Below, piece after piece: positions 31,780 to 42,512 of a DNA stretch of 64,000 nt (positions within the stretch are counted from its first letter, which is position 1; each line of letters starts with the position of its first letter). Origin of the DNA: Unio delphinus (lineage: Eukaryota > Mollusca > Bivalvia > Unionida > Unionidae). The notes under the pieces were generated by a model that saw only the letters and a list, made by a program, of their open reading frames with translations, was not told where the DNA came from and made no database searches. The DNA lies in assembly GCA_029339505.1 (NCBI GenBank), contig JAQISU010000169.1:6502001-6566000 (forward strand), given 5' to 3'. The position numbers and the translations under genes were made by a program.

Positions 31780-32560
31780 ATTGTTGTAATGGACATAATG
31801 GATGTCAGCCATTTCCAACATGGAAAAGTAGGCATCATTAGAAGTCTTTTGATCACAACACCATGCCATAATGGCTATCCATTCAGGTCGAGTAGTGACA
31901 AAAACAATTTCACGACAGCTGTCATGGCAACTATAGTAGATATGCAACTAGCATCATTTTCATTTATGACCTAGGAGTTTAATGATGAAAAAAAAACAAC
32001 TCTTGATATATCCATCCATTTGGGAGAAGTAGGGAACACAATACTTTCAAGATAGCCATCATGGTACCCAATTTGAGGGTTAGTGATTGTCAGTTAGAAC
32101 CTTCTAGACATAATCAGAACTCCAATGATGAACACCACGACTCAAAATGGCTTTCCCTTTAAGAAGTGCAGCGAAACCAGCCATTCATTTGACATCAGAT
32201 CAGCACCAGTTTAACGTAGAATAAACATAAGAATATAAGAAGTCTTTTTGTTTGGACATATTAAGCTCCATTTCATTGAAGATCAATTAGACATCATAAG
32301 AAGTCTTTTTGGTGATAATCACTGTCAATATCACTTTCTGTTCAAGAGGAGTTGCAATAACAATATTTTCAAGCTGGCTGCTGTGGCGGTCATATTGGAC
32401 TTCATATCAGATCCATTTCAATTTAAGACCAGCATGACATCATAAAAAGTCTTTTATGTGAAAACCCCATCTTGTTTTGACAATCCGTGTAGAAGGAGTA
32501 GCGACTACAAGATTTTCAAGCTGGCCGTTGTGGTGGCCATATTGAATGTGTGAGGAGCAG
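31780..32560 (+). repeat. Cluster of dispersed repeat R2 (about 4 diverged units)
   Basis: Units of roughly 170-200 bp begin with ...catcataagaagtcttttt and contain ttcaagctggc.g.tgtggcggtcat. They are diverged in tandem, and one isolated unit lies at 20585. Coding capacity is absent. Confidence 0.7.
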
Positions 32561-32692
32561 CATTTTAGCGTCATGTCCTTTTCAAAGACATGTGTAGCAA
32601 TAGTATCCTATTACATTTATGATGGGACGGTAAATTGGGGGAAATAGTTTCATCCTAGCATTTACCTTTGCCATGAGTTAATCTCAAAAATT

Positions 32693-32693
<1 letters not shown>

Positions 32694-32724
<31 letters not shown>

Positions 32725-32750
32725 TGTATGTATGTATGTATGTATGTATG

Positions 32751-32780
<30 letters not shown>
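32694..32780. repeat. (TATG)n microsatellite
   Basis: About 21 tatg units. Confidence 0.95.
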
Positions 32781-32781
<1 letters not shown>

Positions 32782-32784
32782 TGA

Positions 32785-33645
32785 TCCGAATTATTCGAAC
32801 ACTTGGTTTTAAACAAGTTACAAGGTTTATCCGATGTATTACATTTATTACATTTAGTATATTTGTTACATTTGTCACATTCATAGATTTTACAGAGAAT
32901 GACAGATGAAGGGAACTGGGTGCTCCATGACTTTTCATGAGTTAAGTTCAAGATTTGTATTTTCAGGAGAGTATACATTATATTTATTTATTCTTTTAAT
33001 TTGTCATTTAATGAGATTAATAGGTTGTGAAACGATAATGAGCCGCAGATTGCCGATTAGCGCAGCGATACTAGACTTCATTTGTATCTCTGTCCAGGTT
33101 CAGCATTGAAACCAGTATATGCTGCCCATGCACTGTTAGTGGTTCATTCCTGGCTTTTTGTTTTCCCAGATACGTGTAACTATTACAAATAAGCTTCAAC
33201 GTTTAATATAGAAAGTTATATTTTATAATTATATCCATCTATGATGTTGATGCAACAGAGCATACGTCAACACGAAAGTATGTCAAGGAGGTTGCAAAAT
33301 TCCTAAGACATGCGAATATTTACTCCGTTGTTTTTCTGCGTATGTTCCGTTAAAAGTTATTTGAGAATTTACCATTAACTCAGCTAGTTAATAGTGCATG
33401 TTTTTTTTTTTTTAAGATAGAAAGGTGTTTTATATCCTTCTAAACCGGGACGTTTATAAGATAAGAGCAAAGAGCAGCTGGTAAGCGTCATAGAATCAAT
33501 CATTTGCTTCTTTCCTATGTCATCGTTGAAATAATGAGGGAAAAGTTACTGTGTTCTTTAGGAAGGAGAGAAAAGTATTAGTTTCAATCTGCGTTCTAAA
33601 TCTCGCACAAGCCAAAATGTTTTATATGCTTCCATATTTTCTATT
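32785..33645. other. Non-coding DNA, nothing recognised
   Basis: It contains a short imperfect repeat of ttacattt at 32840-32880. Confidence 0.4.
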
Positions 33646-33651
33646 TCCTTT

Positions 33652-34482
33652 TGTTACGTGCTTAGGCTCGAATAAGCAGCAACACAGAAAGAGTGAAAAC
33701 TAACAAGCTTGTATAAATTGAACAATGAATTTATTAAGTACAATTATTTTCATAAAATAAATAAACTTACAGTTTTAGAGAATCAAATCCAACATTAATC
33801 CAATATAGAATTCACAAAAATAATCCACTAATGGAATTGTAAGAGTCCTGATAAATAAATGTTCTAATAGTTCCAGGTTCGAATCTTGACGATGTAATCC
33901 AAAATGGCTGACAATGTCACGTGATGCAGTTCTTGTTTAATTTATCATCCACATGAATTATGAGCACATGTTTTCTCCTCCAAATAGGTAAGAAATCCTC
34001 TTTCTTCAATGAATTGACATAAAGTCCAGAACAAGATAATAAAAATTATAACTCAAACATGAATACACAACTGTTCATTTTAAAGCCCAAAATTCTACTA
34101 ATGTTAGCTTCCAAAACACAGCTATATATATGTAATTCCCTCGTAAACAAAAAGGAATCATGTGATTCTGGAAGGTCATAGAAAGAAGCTACCTTCACCA
34201 AGTCACGTACTAACAGAATGAACCAGAAGAAAAATCAGCCACTAATTACTAAAAATAAAAAGTTGTCCTTGAAATTAACCAATAGTTTTAGAAGCTTGTT
34301 GACAATGTCTAAAGCAAGGTCAGGAATTAGATCAACAAGCCAAGGTCAAAACTTGTTTACAATTAGAGTCTAGGTCAGCTTGAATTTTTTAGAAAAACCA
34401 AACTAATGAATATCAAACCCCAAATGACAAATTTGGACTTTACAATAAAAAAATTAATAATTTAAATCCAATAGCCGTAACA
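33652..34482. mobile_element. Solo LTR (831 bp), copy 2
   Basis: It has the same TGTTACG...CGTAACA termini and collinear sequence as 4638-5455. It is flanked by its own 4-bp duplication cttt (33648-33651 and 34483-34486). The different duplications show two independent insertions. Confidence 0.78.
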
Positions 34483-34539
34483 CTTTATACAGCGTAACAG
34501 TAGAACGTTATGTTATAAAACAAACCTTGGAAAACCAGA

Positions 34540-34544
<5 letters not shown>

Positions 34545-34602
<58 letters not shown>
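34545..34602. repeat. (GT)n microsatellite
   Basis: About 28 gt units. Confidence 0.95.
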
Positions 34603-34603
<1 letters not shown>

Positions 34604-35139
34604 TTTAAAAGCAGGTTCGTCGTTATCATATTCCTTTCAAAGTTGCGGTAAAATGAATATCATTGTGTGAAGCTTTTATAAGCGATGTATACAATGAGAC
34701 GGTTTACGAAACTCCATATATATTTTATAATATGTACACAAGTATTTTTTCATGATCTTCTTATAGTCAAGTCTCTTTTAGGTTTAACAAGCCGTTCAAA
34801 CTTAGTAATAGTCTCTAATTGGTGTTTGATATTTTATGTTGTTTTTTTTTTATTTCAGTTATACCATTACAGCACAATTTATTGACCACAGAAATATTGA
34901 AAAATATATAAAAGTCTGGTTTAATTTGTATGTACCGTTTTGAAATTTAATTCTTTGTTTAAAAGGCATCATATTTAACAGCCGTACGGTTAAGTGATTG
35001 TGTTATCGCCAAACACCTTTATCATACGAGATTAAAAAGGTTAAATAAACATTCCCAGTATATAACAAATTTGAAATTTGCATTGTTTTATTTGTTGCAA
35101 ACTTCTTTTCTTCTTAATGAGTCCAAAACGAAATAAAAA

Positions 35140-36015
35140 CTCTTTTATCGGTGTGTCATTTAGATCGGTCTCTGCCACCCCAGATGGTTGGACGCGAGTA
35201 CACACTCTCATAGCGCTCGGCCATCAAGCTTATATCCTCCATGGTCAAGAATTCACGCTCTGCTAAGAACACTTTTAAGTCCTTCCTGTACGTACTTAAG
35301 ACGTGCTCTTTCAAAATTATTCGCGTATGTCTTCATACGTCAGCGCGGTGCCAGACATTTTCATCCACTTATAAAAAATTACGCGTACTCGGCTATGGAA
35401 TTGTGCGAGCGTTTCAGTAGCTCTCTTCGACGATTCTCTAAAGAGTTTCCGAAATTTTTCTGCCGACAGCTCATTAGTGCCGTATTAGTGCTTTCTTCGG
35501 AGTTTTGTTGTCGTCTATTTCTTCCGGTGTCATATTATGGTCTTTCGCGGCTCCCTGTAAGACTGCTGATACATTGATAGCCTACTGGTCCTTGGGTAGC
35601 TGATGAACCAGTGCCAGCTTTTCAAACTGTGTCAGAAAGTTGTCAGCAATTTCGTCCTTATCATTGAACATGGGCATGCTGATCTGCATTGGTTGTCTGT
35701 CTTCAGATCGTTTACTTGCGGCCCCTGAACGTTCGGTCATATCTTCACCCTCCTGAAATCGGCTTCGATCCTCAGTCTCTCCATGACTAACATATGTTCG
35801 CATTCACTAGATTTCTCATCGACCTGCAATCTGGCTAGTTTAAGCTCTCGTTCGCGCTCAGCTGCTTGTCTGTGTTTCTCTCGTTCCACGGCTAGTTGCT
35901 TCTTGTGTTCCCTAAAACTTCGTTCGACACATTCAGCTGACTGGGATCCATCATACCGTAATTCTTCCTTACCTTTTGATTTTAATTCCTTAACTGTCTG
36001 TCTGTCGCCACCCTG
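35140..36015 (-). pseudogene. Decayed gag-like gene of an LTR retroelement
   Basis: On the minus strand the pieces follow the order of a gypsy-type gag. First comes a Glu/Arg/Lys-rich heptad segment (35800-36000, with ERERELKLARLQ), then FNDKDEIADNFLTQFEKLA (35600-35680), then a SCAN-like segment with LKEHVLSTYRKDLKVFLAERE (about 35220-35300). Stops and frameshifts separate the pieces. A plus-strand ORF over 35188-35577 is its shadow. Confidence 0.7.
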
Positions 36016-36488
36016 ATTTTACGAAAATTAAGTCCTTACCTACACAGGTTTATTGCCCTATTTGAAAAAAGCTCTCAAAGTATTTATTGCATTTCTAGTA
36101 TAACCTGACTCAATTAAATCGACTGTTCCTGCGCAATCATCAATAAACAAACGGCAGTACCCAGCGGAAATGTCTCCCCAAAATAGTGCAGCGCTCACCC
36201 ACAAACAAGGCGTAATTTATTACTGTGGGTTTTGCCTAAATATCTCTTCTCACAAACAATACAAAAGTAATTTTATTGTCATGCACAATATATATGTCTA
36301 TAAAAATAGCAGGCAATGACTCGATTCACTCTGATATTTTTTGCTATAGCAATAATGAAATTATTACTATCGAGGTAATGATTTTGTCTATATTTGCTGA
36401 GACTCTTTAAATAGAACGATAATATTCTGATCTAGGCCGAAGTAAATAAAAGTGGTGAAACTTACAGGTGAAATAAATAGAGATCTGA

Positions 36489-36604
<116 letters not shown>

Positions 36605-36689
36605 CAAACAAACACGAGCCCCCGTACAGGTAAACAAACAATTGAATCAATTACATAAAACACCTATGCGAAGTCATTACGTCAGGAAT

Positions 36690-36980
36690 ATCTCTGCTTT
36701 TAGAAAACAAAACTTTCTCGAATTACAAAGGAAAGCACAGTTGGATTCAAATAAAATAGCTGATCTGTTTACTGATAGATTTAGTTCATCATAGGATCGA
36801 GTTACCAATCAAAGTCAACGTCTTGTACGATTGCATAACTTGCTTCTTCGGTTTGCTCTACTTCCACTGTAGCTGTTCAGACCCCTATGACGTTTGATTC
36901 GCGTCTGTTCTCTAAAAATCTAATTAATGGTTCTCTGGTCTCAACTAATATATTCTTGTTAGATCGCCAGAACTTTGAAG
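36690..36980 (-). repeat. Dispersed repeat R1, second copy (inverted)
   Basis: Its reverse complement matches 12457-12540 and 13745-13950 back to back, without the 1.2 kb found between them there. Confidence 0.78.
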
Positions 36981-36984
36981 AATG

Positions 36985-39060
36985 AAAGCAGTTACTAGAA
37001 ATTAATTTGTGTCCGATGTGCTTATTTATCGGACTAGACACCAATTTTGAGAGAGCATTTATTCAGACAAAGTGATACCTCGCTTTCTCTTAAGCAAATA
37101 CTGCCAACATTTGAACATATCTTTCTTGCGCAGAGTTTATTCACCCGATGTTATAACGTACTATATACAGTATAAACATAAACGTTGTTAACGCCTGGAG
37201 GCCTTAACACAGTGTTAACAAATTAGGCCTTGAAGGCTTTAACACTGTAGTGATAGGGTGGTTTATTTTCTTACTGGCCTAATGTATTTTCCCTTTACTG
37301 TCTCATACACATTCATCGAATTCTTTTCCCCTTTTGACTTTATGCTCAGGGTTTGCATAGCATTTGTGAAACCGGTCCTTGTACTTTGAATAGTATTTTG
37401 CTGGTCTTCAAAGATTATTTATAGTTCTTGTCTAAAATATGGTCGATAGCGCAAAATGTCATTTATCATGTCATTTGAATGATGATGTTTTGTTCTTTTG
37501 ATTTAAACTCCAAAAGGTCAAATCTTTACGTGAGCTTGCTATACGTGGTTCATATCTGTTTTCATAATTAGTCAATTGTCCATGTTGTGCTATCATTGAT
37601 AAGTTAATCGAATTTCACGCCAATATTATTCGGTAAAGTGTCGATGATAAAATTTATTTCTATTGTGGTCACAATGGCTTTTTAATTAAACCGACAGTGC
37701 AAGATAAACAAGCACCGGCTAAATTTTGATTAGCTTCCTGTTAACAATTTTCTTTTATATGTGGTTTATTCTGACAAAATAACATGCAGTCATGGTAATC
37801 AAAGACAAATTTGCTTTCATTGATACTGTTTTCATATGATCCATTCGCTTGAACGATAGTTAGATTTTGCTATAACTTTTGTTGCCTTTGACGTTGTGTA
37901 AGTCGTTGCGTACGTTGTTACCGACGCGGTGTTTGCTTTATTGCTTTTTCCAGCCTGATTTTCTTGCCTTTATGTTCTTTCTTTTACTCTAGTTGTCTAT
38001 GTTGCAAAGATACGAATCGATCTGTTTTGTTTAGCTGTTTAAAGCGTTATTATTTGACTGGTTTAATGAACTGAATAAATGTAAGGATCTATGATTTGTG
38101 CTTTGTTCCGTTTTTACGATTTTGTTTATCTGATAATGTTCTAACTCTTCCTTCCTGCACAGCTATATGGAAATGTAAACAGTTTAGATATTCTATTTTT
38201 CCATCATTCATTTTATTCACATACTACTTTGCTATGTTTGTGCTATGGTTCCTGAGTATCATCGTCATGTATGTATCAACAACCATTTTACCTGAATAGT
38301 AAACAAACTATTGACTAAACGTGATTAACTAAAATTACTGAAAGAGATTAGCTAAATGTCAATCGGTAACATTTAGTACCAATTAGTGACTTTTGTTAGT
38401 GCCTCTGAATTACTTTCAGTGACGTTACTTAGTGCCTAATAGAAACTTTCAGTAATTACCCTAGTATATCACTGTCAACTTTTTAATAGGTAGGGGCTCC
38501 TAACCAGCGCTCCTATTCACTAACTCATCTTGGGACATGTGAAATCTTTGGTAGTATATTAAAAGAAACTATCTTAACAATGTGAATTCAACTAACAAAA
38601 TTCAAAGTCTGCAACTGAAGGAAGGCAAACTTAATATTCAGAAGCTTCTTTTGATAAATCTTATAGAAGAATGTCTTGCAAAATCATATAAACAAGTATT
38701 TATACAGATAAGTCATTTAATAGATTGTCTAAAAAATTAAAACTTCAGAAAGAAAACTTATATCCTTTATTTTCCAAGCGATGGAAGATATATAAAAATT
38801 TTAACCAGATCGATTGTTTGAAGAGGTACATCAAACTGAATTGGAAGAATACATTAAACAAATAGATCAATACAAGAAACAAATTGATAAAGAATAATTA
38901 TCCATTATCCGAACAAGCAAAGTAAGAAAAGACTTTCTTTGGACCAGTTGCTAATTAGTATTAGCTATCTCATTTACAAATTTAAGGCGCAGCCAAAACC
39001 TGTATAACGTCAAGATGCACAAAGTACTATATCGGATCCTCTGCTGAGAAGAACGGCTAA
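36985..39060. other. Non-coding DNA left of the Polinton element
   Basis: No gene with support. The stretch 38640-38920 has a Lys/Asn/Ile-rich plus-strand reading broken by stops. It may be decayed element sequence or simply AT-rich DNA. Confidence 0.4.
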
Positions 39061-39067
39061 GCGTGTG

Positions 39068-39303
39068 CAAGGATACAACCGAACAATTCACGATAGCATC
39101 CACTGATAAAAATGTGGTTATGGTTTCAGTAACATGGTATATGGAATTCGTAGCGGATTTAAGTAAGTAATAAAAATCCGAAGGATTTTCACTGGAAAAT
39201 CTTCGATTGGAAATTGCAAAGCAATTTCACTAACGGTTTCAATTGAAATCGTAAACTGATTTGGAAATAAAATGTCGTCATCAACGGTACCTTCGGTATC
39301 TCA
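39068..39303. repeat. Left arm of a perfect 236-bp inverted repeat
   Basis: It is the exact reverse complement of 40436-40671. The arm carries, in plus orientation, the last codons and stop of the fibre-like gene, the intergenic hairpins, and the first codons of the membrane-protein gene. It is a duplicated, inverted piece of the virus-like element. Confidence 0.95.
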
Positions 39304-40001
39304 TTATTATTATTGATCGCTATGAAATTTTTAAAGATTTCCTTTTCTCGAATTAGATAATATCTATTAACGAGAGTTTTTATTACCGCAGTAAAAATCT
39401 CCAACATGATGTAATCGCTATAGCTTTTTACTGGATTATCAGGTTTTATCCTGTCTGTGATATAATCAGATATTTTCGGTTCATGTGGTATATTAACGGG
39501 TTCCCGTTGAGGTGGTAGCTCAGGCCAACCTAGTACGGTTCTAATAGAACTCTGATAGATATCTACGACATACCCGGGTGAGTTTATCTCGATGGCAGAT
39601 GATAGCGTCGGCTCATGAACCGTTATAGCTATTTTTGATTCTGCTCCAGTAATGGATTTTATTCTACGCTGGAATTCAGCATTGATTTGTTCGATTTGGT
39701 ATGATCCGGTTGGTATTGAAACAACGTTCCAGTCTGGAGTTCCATCTTCGCGATTCTTATTCGCAAATACTAAAGAATTATTCGATTGTTGACCACCAAA
39801 TGCTACCGACCTAATATTAGGCCAATTGTGATACATTCGTAGTTTTGCTAGCGCTATCTCCTTCACGGGGACTGGGATAGAGAAATTCACACTGAATTCA
39901 GGATTGGTTGATGTTATTGAGATCATGCTGGTTTTCGGGTTTGTGTTCTTCACTATTTGTTGAAGTAATTCCTGCGGTGTTGTCATTCTTATTATACTCA
40001 T
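39189..40001 (-). CDS. Penton-like (minor capsid) protein, 3' truncated
   Basis: The N-terminal 230 residues match the general pattern of the virion protein common in animal Polintons: FSVNF near residue 35, WPNI near 59, IPTGSYQIEQIN near 96-107, and an SIRTVLGW-type motif near 155. I take this as the penton/minor capsid protein from memory of the family. From residue about 233 the frame reads into the inverted-repeat arm (39303 downwards), so the last 38 residues are artificial and the true C terminus is missing. The start overlaps the end of the upstream membrane-protein gene by 104 bp. Confidence 0.7.
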   Translation of the reverse strand: MSIIRMTTPQELLQQIVKNTNPKTSMISITSTNPEFSVNFSIPVPVKEIALAKLRMYHNWPNIRSVAFGGQQSNNSLVFANKNREDGTPDWNVVSIPTGSYQIEQINAEFQRRIKSITGAESKIAITVHEPTLSSAIEINSPGYVVDIYQSSIRTVLGWPELPPQREPVNIPHEPKISDYITDRIKPDNPVKSYSDYIMLEIFTAVIKTLVNRYYLIREKEIFKNFIAINNNNEIPKVPLMTTFYFQISLRFQLKPLVKLLCNFQSKIFQ

Positions 40002-40467
40002 ATTGTATTTCTAATTTTGACATCGCGGAATCATAAATATTTAGCATCGCTGAGAACTCACTATCTGATATAAATGTATCATCGAGCGACGACGATATCA
40101 ACGAGGACAATTGCGAGTACGCGGTTGATACAACATGAAATTTAAGTATGTAGTCTTGCAGTCTGCTCTGGCTGCATGATGATATTTTTTTGGTTATTAT
40201 CGAAATTATTCCCGTGATTGTTGTCGCCGCGGATATACAAATTGGAACAGCTATCGGAGCAATCATTGTCACAGAGGATAGTATAATTCCAGCTCCGGTG
40301 ATTACACCACTCACAGAGTACACGGTAACATCAACTGCGGTGATTCTTCGTTGGTATTTTTTTATTTTTACTTGATACTCCTCAGTGAGAGTTTTGAGTT
40401 TAGTCTGAAACTCTCTGGCCTGATCATAGCGATATTGAGATACCGAAGGTACCGTTGATGACGACAT
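39898..40467 (-). CDS. Two-helix membrane protein of the element (189 aa)
   Basis: The N-terminal half is charged and coiled-coil-like (residues 10-42). Two hydrophobic segments follow (about 46-65 and 68-90). Next comes a conserved-looking block YSQLSSLISSSLDDTFISDSEFSAML and a polar tail. I do not know its function; a virion membrane or core-associated role is a guess. The relic at 7365-7555 shows that the gene belongs to the family. Its first codons lie inside the right inverted-repeat arm. Confidence 0.65.
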   Translation of the reverse strand: MSSSTVPSVSQYRYDQAREFQTKLKTLTEEYQVKIKKYQRRITAVDVTVYSVSGVITGAGIILSSVTMIAPIAVPICISAATTITGIISIITKKISSCSQSRLQDYILKFHVVSTAYSQLSSLISSSLDDTFISDSEFSAMLNIYDSAMSKLEIQYEYNKNDNTAGITSTNSEEHKPENQHDLNNINQS

Positions 40468-40671
40468 TTTATTTCCAAATCAGTTTACGATTTCAATTGA
40501 AACCGTTAGTGAAATTGCTTTGCAATTTCCAATCGAAGATTTTCCAGTGAAAATCCTTCGGATTTTTATTACTTACTTAAATCCGCTACGAATTCCATAT
40601 ACCATGTTACTGAAACCATAACCACATTTTTATCAGTGGATGCTATCGTGAATTGTTCGGTTGTATCCTTG
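40436..40671. repeat. Right arm of the 236-bp inverted repeat
   Basis: This is the native locus: the fibre-like gene 3' end, the intergenic hairpins and the membrane-protein gene 5' end. It is identical in reverse complement to 39068-39303. Confidence 0.95.
40511..40566. promoter_or_regulatory. Two intergenic hairpins (classes H1 and H2)
   Basis: H2 is GAAATTGC-ttt-GCAATTTC (40511-40529). H1 is AAAATCC-ttc-GGATTTT (40550-40566). Both lie directly after the stop of the fibre-like gene and before the start of the next gene. A role in 3'-end formation is an inference from position. Confidence 0.7.
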
Positions 40672-41480
40672 TCGATGATCGTTGATATCGTATTATTGAC
40701 CCCAGATGAACTCGACGATGATATATTAAATTTAGTCGGTGTTATTAGTGTTAATCGATAAATACCTTTGACGGTTGCAGTGATACTTAGTATATTGTCT
40801 GTAGAAGTCCACAGAAATGATCCGTGTTTGATCGTGTATACTACGTTATTGGTTTTCTCATGAGGATTTTTTGTTTTTTCAATGATTGTTATCATCTTCG
40901 GAAAATCATCTTTGATTGCCTCGATGAAGTTTTTCGTCTGATCGATGAATTTTTTAATATCCGGGAGTTTTATGTCAATTTTATCCAACGTGGTTCCAAT
41001 AAATTTATCTACGATGTTTCTACGAAAAGTTGAAAACTGTTTTACGTATTCTTCAATTTTAGATTGAAGTGTTGCTAGTTCCAACATAAAATTTTTAATC
41101 TCAGTGAGCTTCGGTGATATTACCGCTGGTTCGCCGAAGAAAGCCATATTCGATTTTAACTCATCGTTGAGAGTTTTTAATCTATCTGTAATAGTCGAAA
41201 CGAGTATACCGGGTTTGAGTTTACCCTGATTGGGAAACAATGCGATAGTATCCTCGATTGCGTTTCGTTGTTTAACTAAAATATCATCCAGGGAAACATT
41301 ACTAGTTTTCAATTTACCCTGACGATCTTGAAATACAACTATTTCATTAGGATCAACACTTGTTAAGTTCAACGTCTCAGCTATTTCATCTTCGATTATT
41401 CTCTTTATATCACCGGTTGCAGATATTTCTGTGGTTGGTTTCTTCAGCGTTGATAAAGATCTCCCCCAAATATCAATCAT
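40569..41480 (-). CDS. Coiled-coil fibre-like protein (303 aa)
   Basis: A short N-terminal tail (1-20) and a Lys/Glu/Ile-rich region with long predicted helices (about 70-215) are followed by a beta-rich, Ser/Thr-rich C-terminal domain (about 218-303). This tail-stalk-head plan, and its place between protease and penton-like genes, suggest a virion fibre or spike. I recognise no specific family. The gene is intact, and its last 25 codons are duplicated in the left inverted-repeat arm. It is absent from the intron-4 relic. Confidence 0.6.
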   Translation of the reverse strand: MIDIWGRSLSTLKKPTTEISATGDIKRIIEDEIAETLNLTSVDPNEIVVFQDRQGKLKTSNVSLDDILVKQRNAIEDTIALFPNQGKLKPGILVSTITDRLKTLNDELKSNMAFFGEPAVISPKLTEIKNFMLELATLQSKIEEYVKQFSTFRRNIVDKFIGTTLDKIDIKLPDIKKFIDQTKNFIEAIKDDFPKMITIIEKTKNPHEKTNNVVYTIKHGSFLWTSTDNILSITATVKGIYRLTLITPTKFNISSSSSSGVNNTISTIIDKDTTEQFTIASTDKNVVMVSVTWYMEFVADLSK

Positions 41481-41523
41481 GTTATTTTATATAATCTATC
41501 TCTAAAATCTTTTCGTTGCAAAA

Positions 41524-41940
41524 TCATAGATGCCGCCAGCGACTGCTAGTATATTCATTTACGACAACATGTGGTGGTTTTCCAGATGTTGAAATAGCGT
41601 CAAGGACATTTAATACTTCGTTACCGCATATTGGTGGATCATTTAGTTGTTGTGTTGGTAGCGTGGAATACCAAGTCTTCGTTGGAAAGGTGTTTAAGCT
41701 GTTTATATAACGCATAAATTCCTTCGGCGGGGCTAATCCATATGAATCGAAATAAACAATCCCACGTGGATCAATCGCGTATGCAACCCAATGGGTTCCG
41801 GGTCCGGTGCTGTTATCGAGATTAATAATACCGGTTTCAACGCTGTTTGGTTGTGCCGGTAACTGATCTTTCATAAAGACACCTCTGAAGTTTTTTATCG
41901 CTAGTTTTTTAGCAGCATCGAGTAAATCAAAATTGGACAT
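41524..41940 (-). CDS. Adenain-type maturation cysteine protease
   Basis: This is a C5-like protease that would cleave virion precursors. The catalytic His is in GTHWVAY, the acidic residue in YFDSYG and the Cys in DPPICGNE, in the adenain order; a Gln lies just upstream of the Cys. The frame is open to 41964, but I prefer the ATG at 41940 (MSNFDLLDAAKK), where family members begin. At about 138 residues it is the normal size for a Polinton protease. It ends 43 bp before the fibre-like gene and appears intact. Confidence 0.9.
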   Translation of the reverse strand: MSNFDLLDAAKKLAIKNFRGVFMKDQLPAQPNSVETGIINLDNSTGPGTHWVAYAIDPRGIVYFDSYGLAPPKEFMRYINSLNTFPTKTWYSTLPTQQLNDPPICGNEVLNVLDAISTSGKPPHVVVNEYTSSRWRHL

Positions 41941-41986
41941 TGGAGTCAAAGACTCTACAACCAAAGATTAAACAACCATAGGTTCC

Positions 41987-42463
41987 TCAATCGAAGATTC
42001 CCGAGTTAATAAACCTGAGATTCTCAGACCCTTTCCGCTGTACCATGAATACGGAGTTCCTGGTAGTCTTAGACCCTTTCCCTTTTTTATAACCCTGCCC
42101 AGTTGCCTTTTTTAGTGCCATCCCTGCCGCGGTACCAACGGCTCCTAACGCCGCCGCCTTAGCCACCGCTGGGGCTGCTGACGCAATCAACGCTGGAATT
42201 GCAGCTAACAACGGGAATATACCGCCGGTTTCAATCATATTTTTGATAGCAGCTGCAGAGAGAGTGATCTGAACACCTTTTTATTATCAAACGCGTCATT
42301 GAAGTGTTTTATTTGACGAGTTGTCAGCGACAATTTCTTCGCTCCGCCAGTCATCTGTGCAGGTTTCAGCGTTCCACGTGGTTCCACATCGCTTAGCCGA
42401 TTCCGACTGCAATTTCTTGAGTTGACCGGGAGTTAACGCAACACTAATATGACTATATGACAT
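41987..42463 (-). pseudogene. pX-like small virion protein, two frameshifts
   Basis: Three frames carry successive parts. The start region (ATG at 42461-42463) has LTPGQLKKLQ. A middle part in another frame has LSLTTRQIKHFN. The C-terminal part is open from 42238: a GG-type turn, an Ala-rich hydrophobic stretch, then a Lys/Gly-rich tail. The breaks lie near 42390 and in an A-run near 42285. The relic at 8139-8462 keeps the middle and end in one frame, which confirms that the breaks are recent. The family is a small core-type protein of Polintons and adintoviruses. Confidence 0.75.
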
Positions 42464-42491
42464 TATACAATAACAGATTAATTCTAATGGA

Positions 42492-42509
42492 AAAATCCGA
42501 AAGGATTTT
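42492..42509. promoter_or_regulatory. Intergenic hairpin class H1
   Basis: AAAATCC-gaaa-GGATTTT lies just after the capsid gene stop. Confidence 0.7.
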
Positions 42510-42512
42510 CAA

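Noticed and set aside
35188..35577. A 129-codon plus-strand ORF
   Set aside because: It is the antisense of the gag-like relic, has no motif and is Arg/Ser/Leu-rich as expected from a shadow frame.
39303..40435. An invertible switch segment between the inverted repeats
   Set aside because: Flipping the loop would only place coding strands antisense to the duplicated start codon. It would not create an alternative protein, and no recombinase site is visible.
39068..40671. The inverted repeat as the terminal inverted repeat of the Polinton
   Set aside because: Both arms lie within or beside virion genes and the right arm is an internal gene junction. Real termini should flank the whole 14-kb element.
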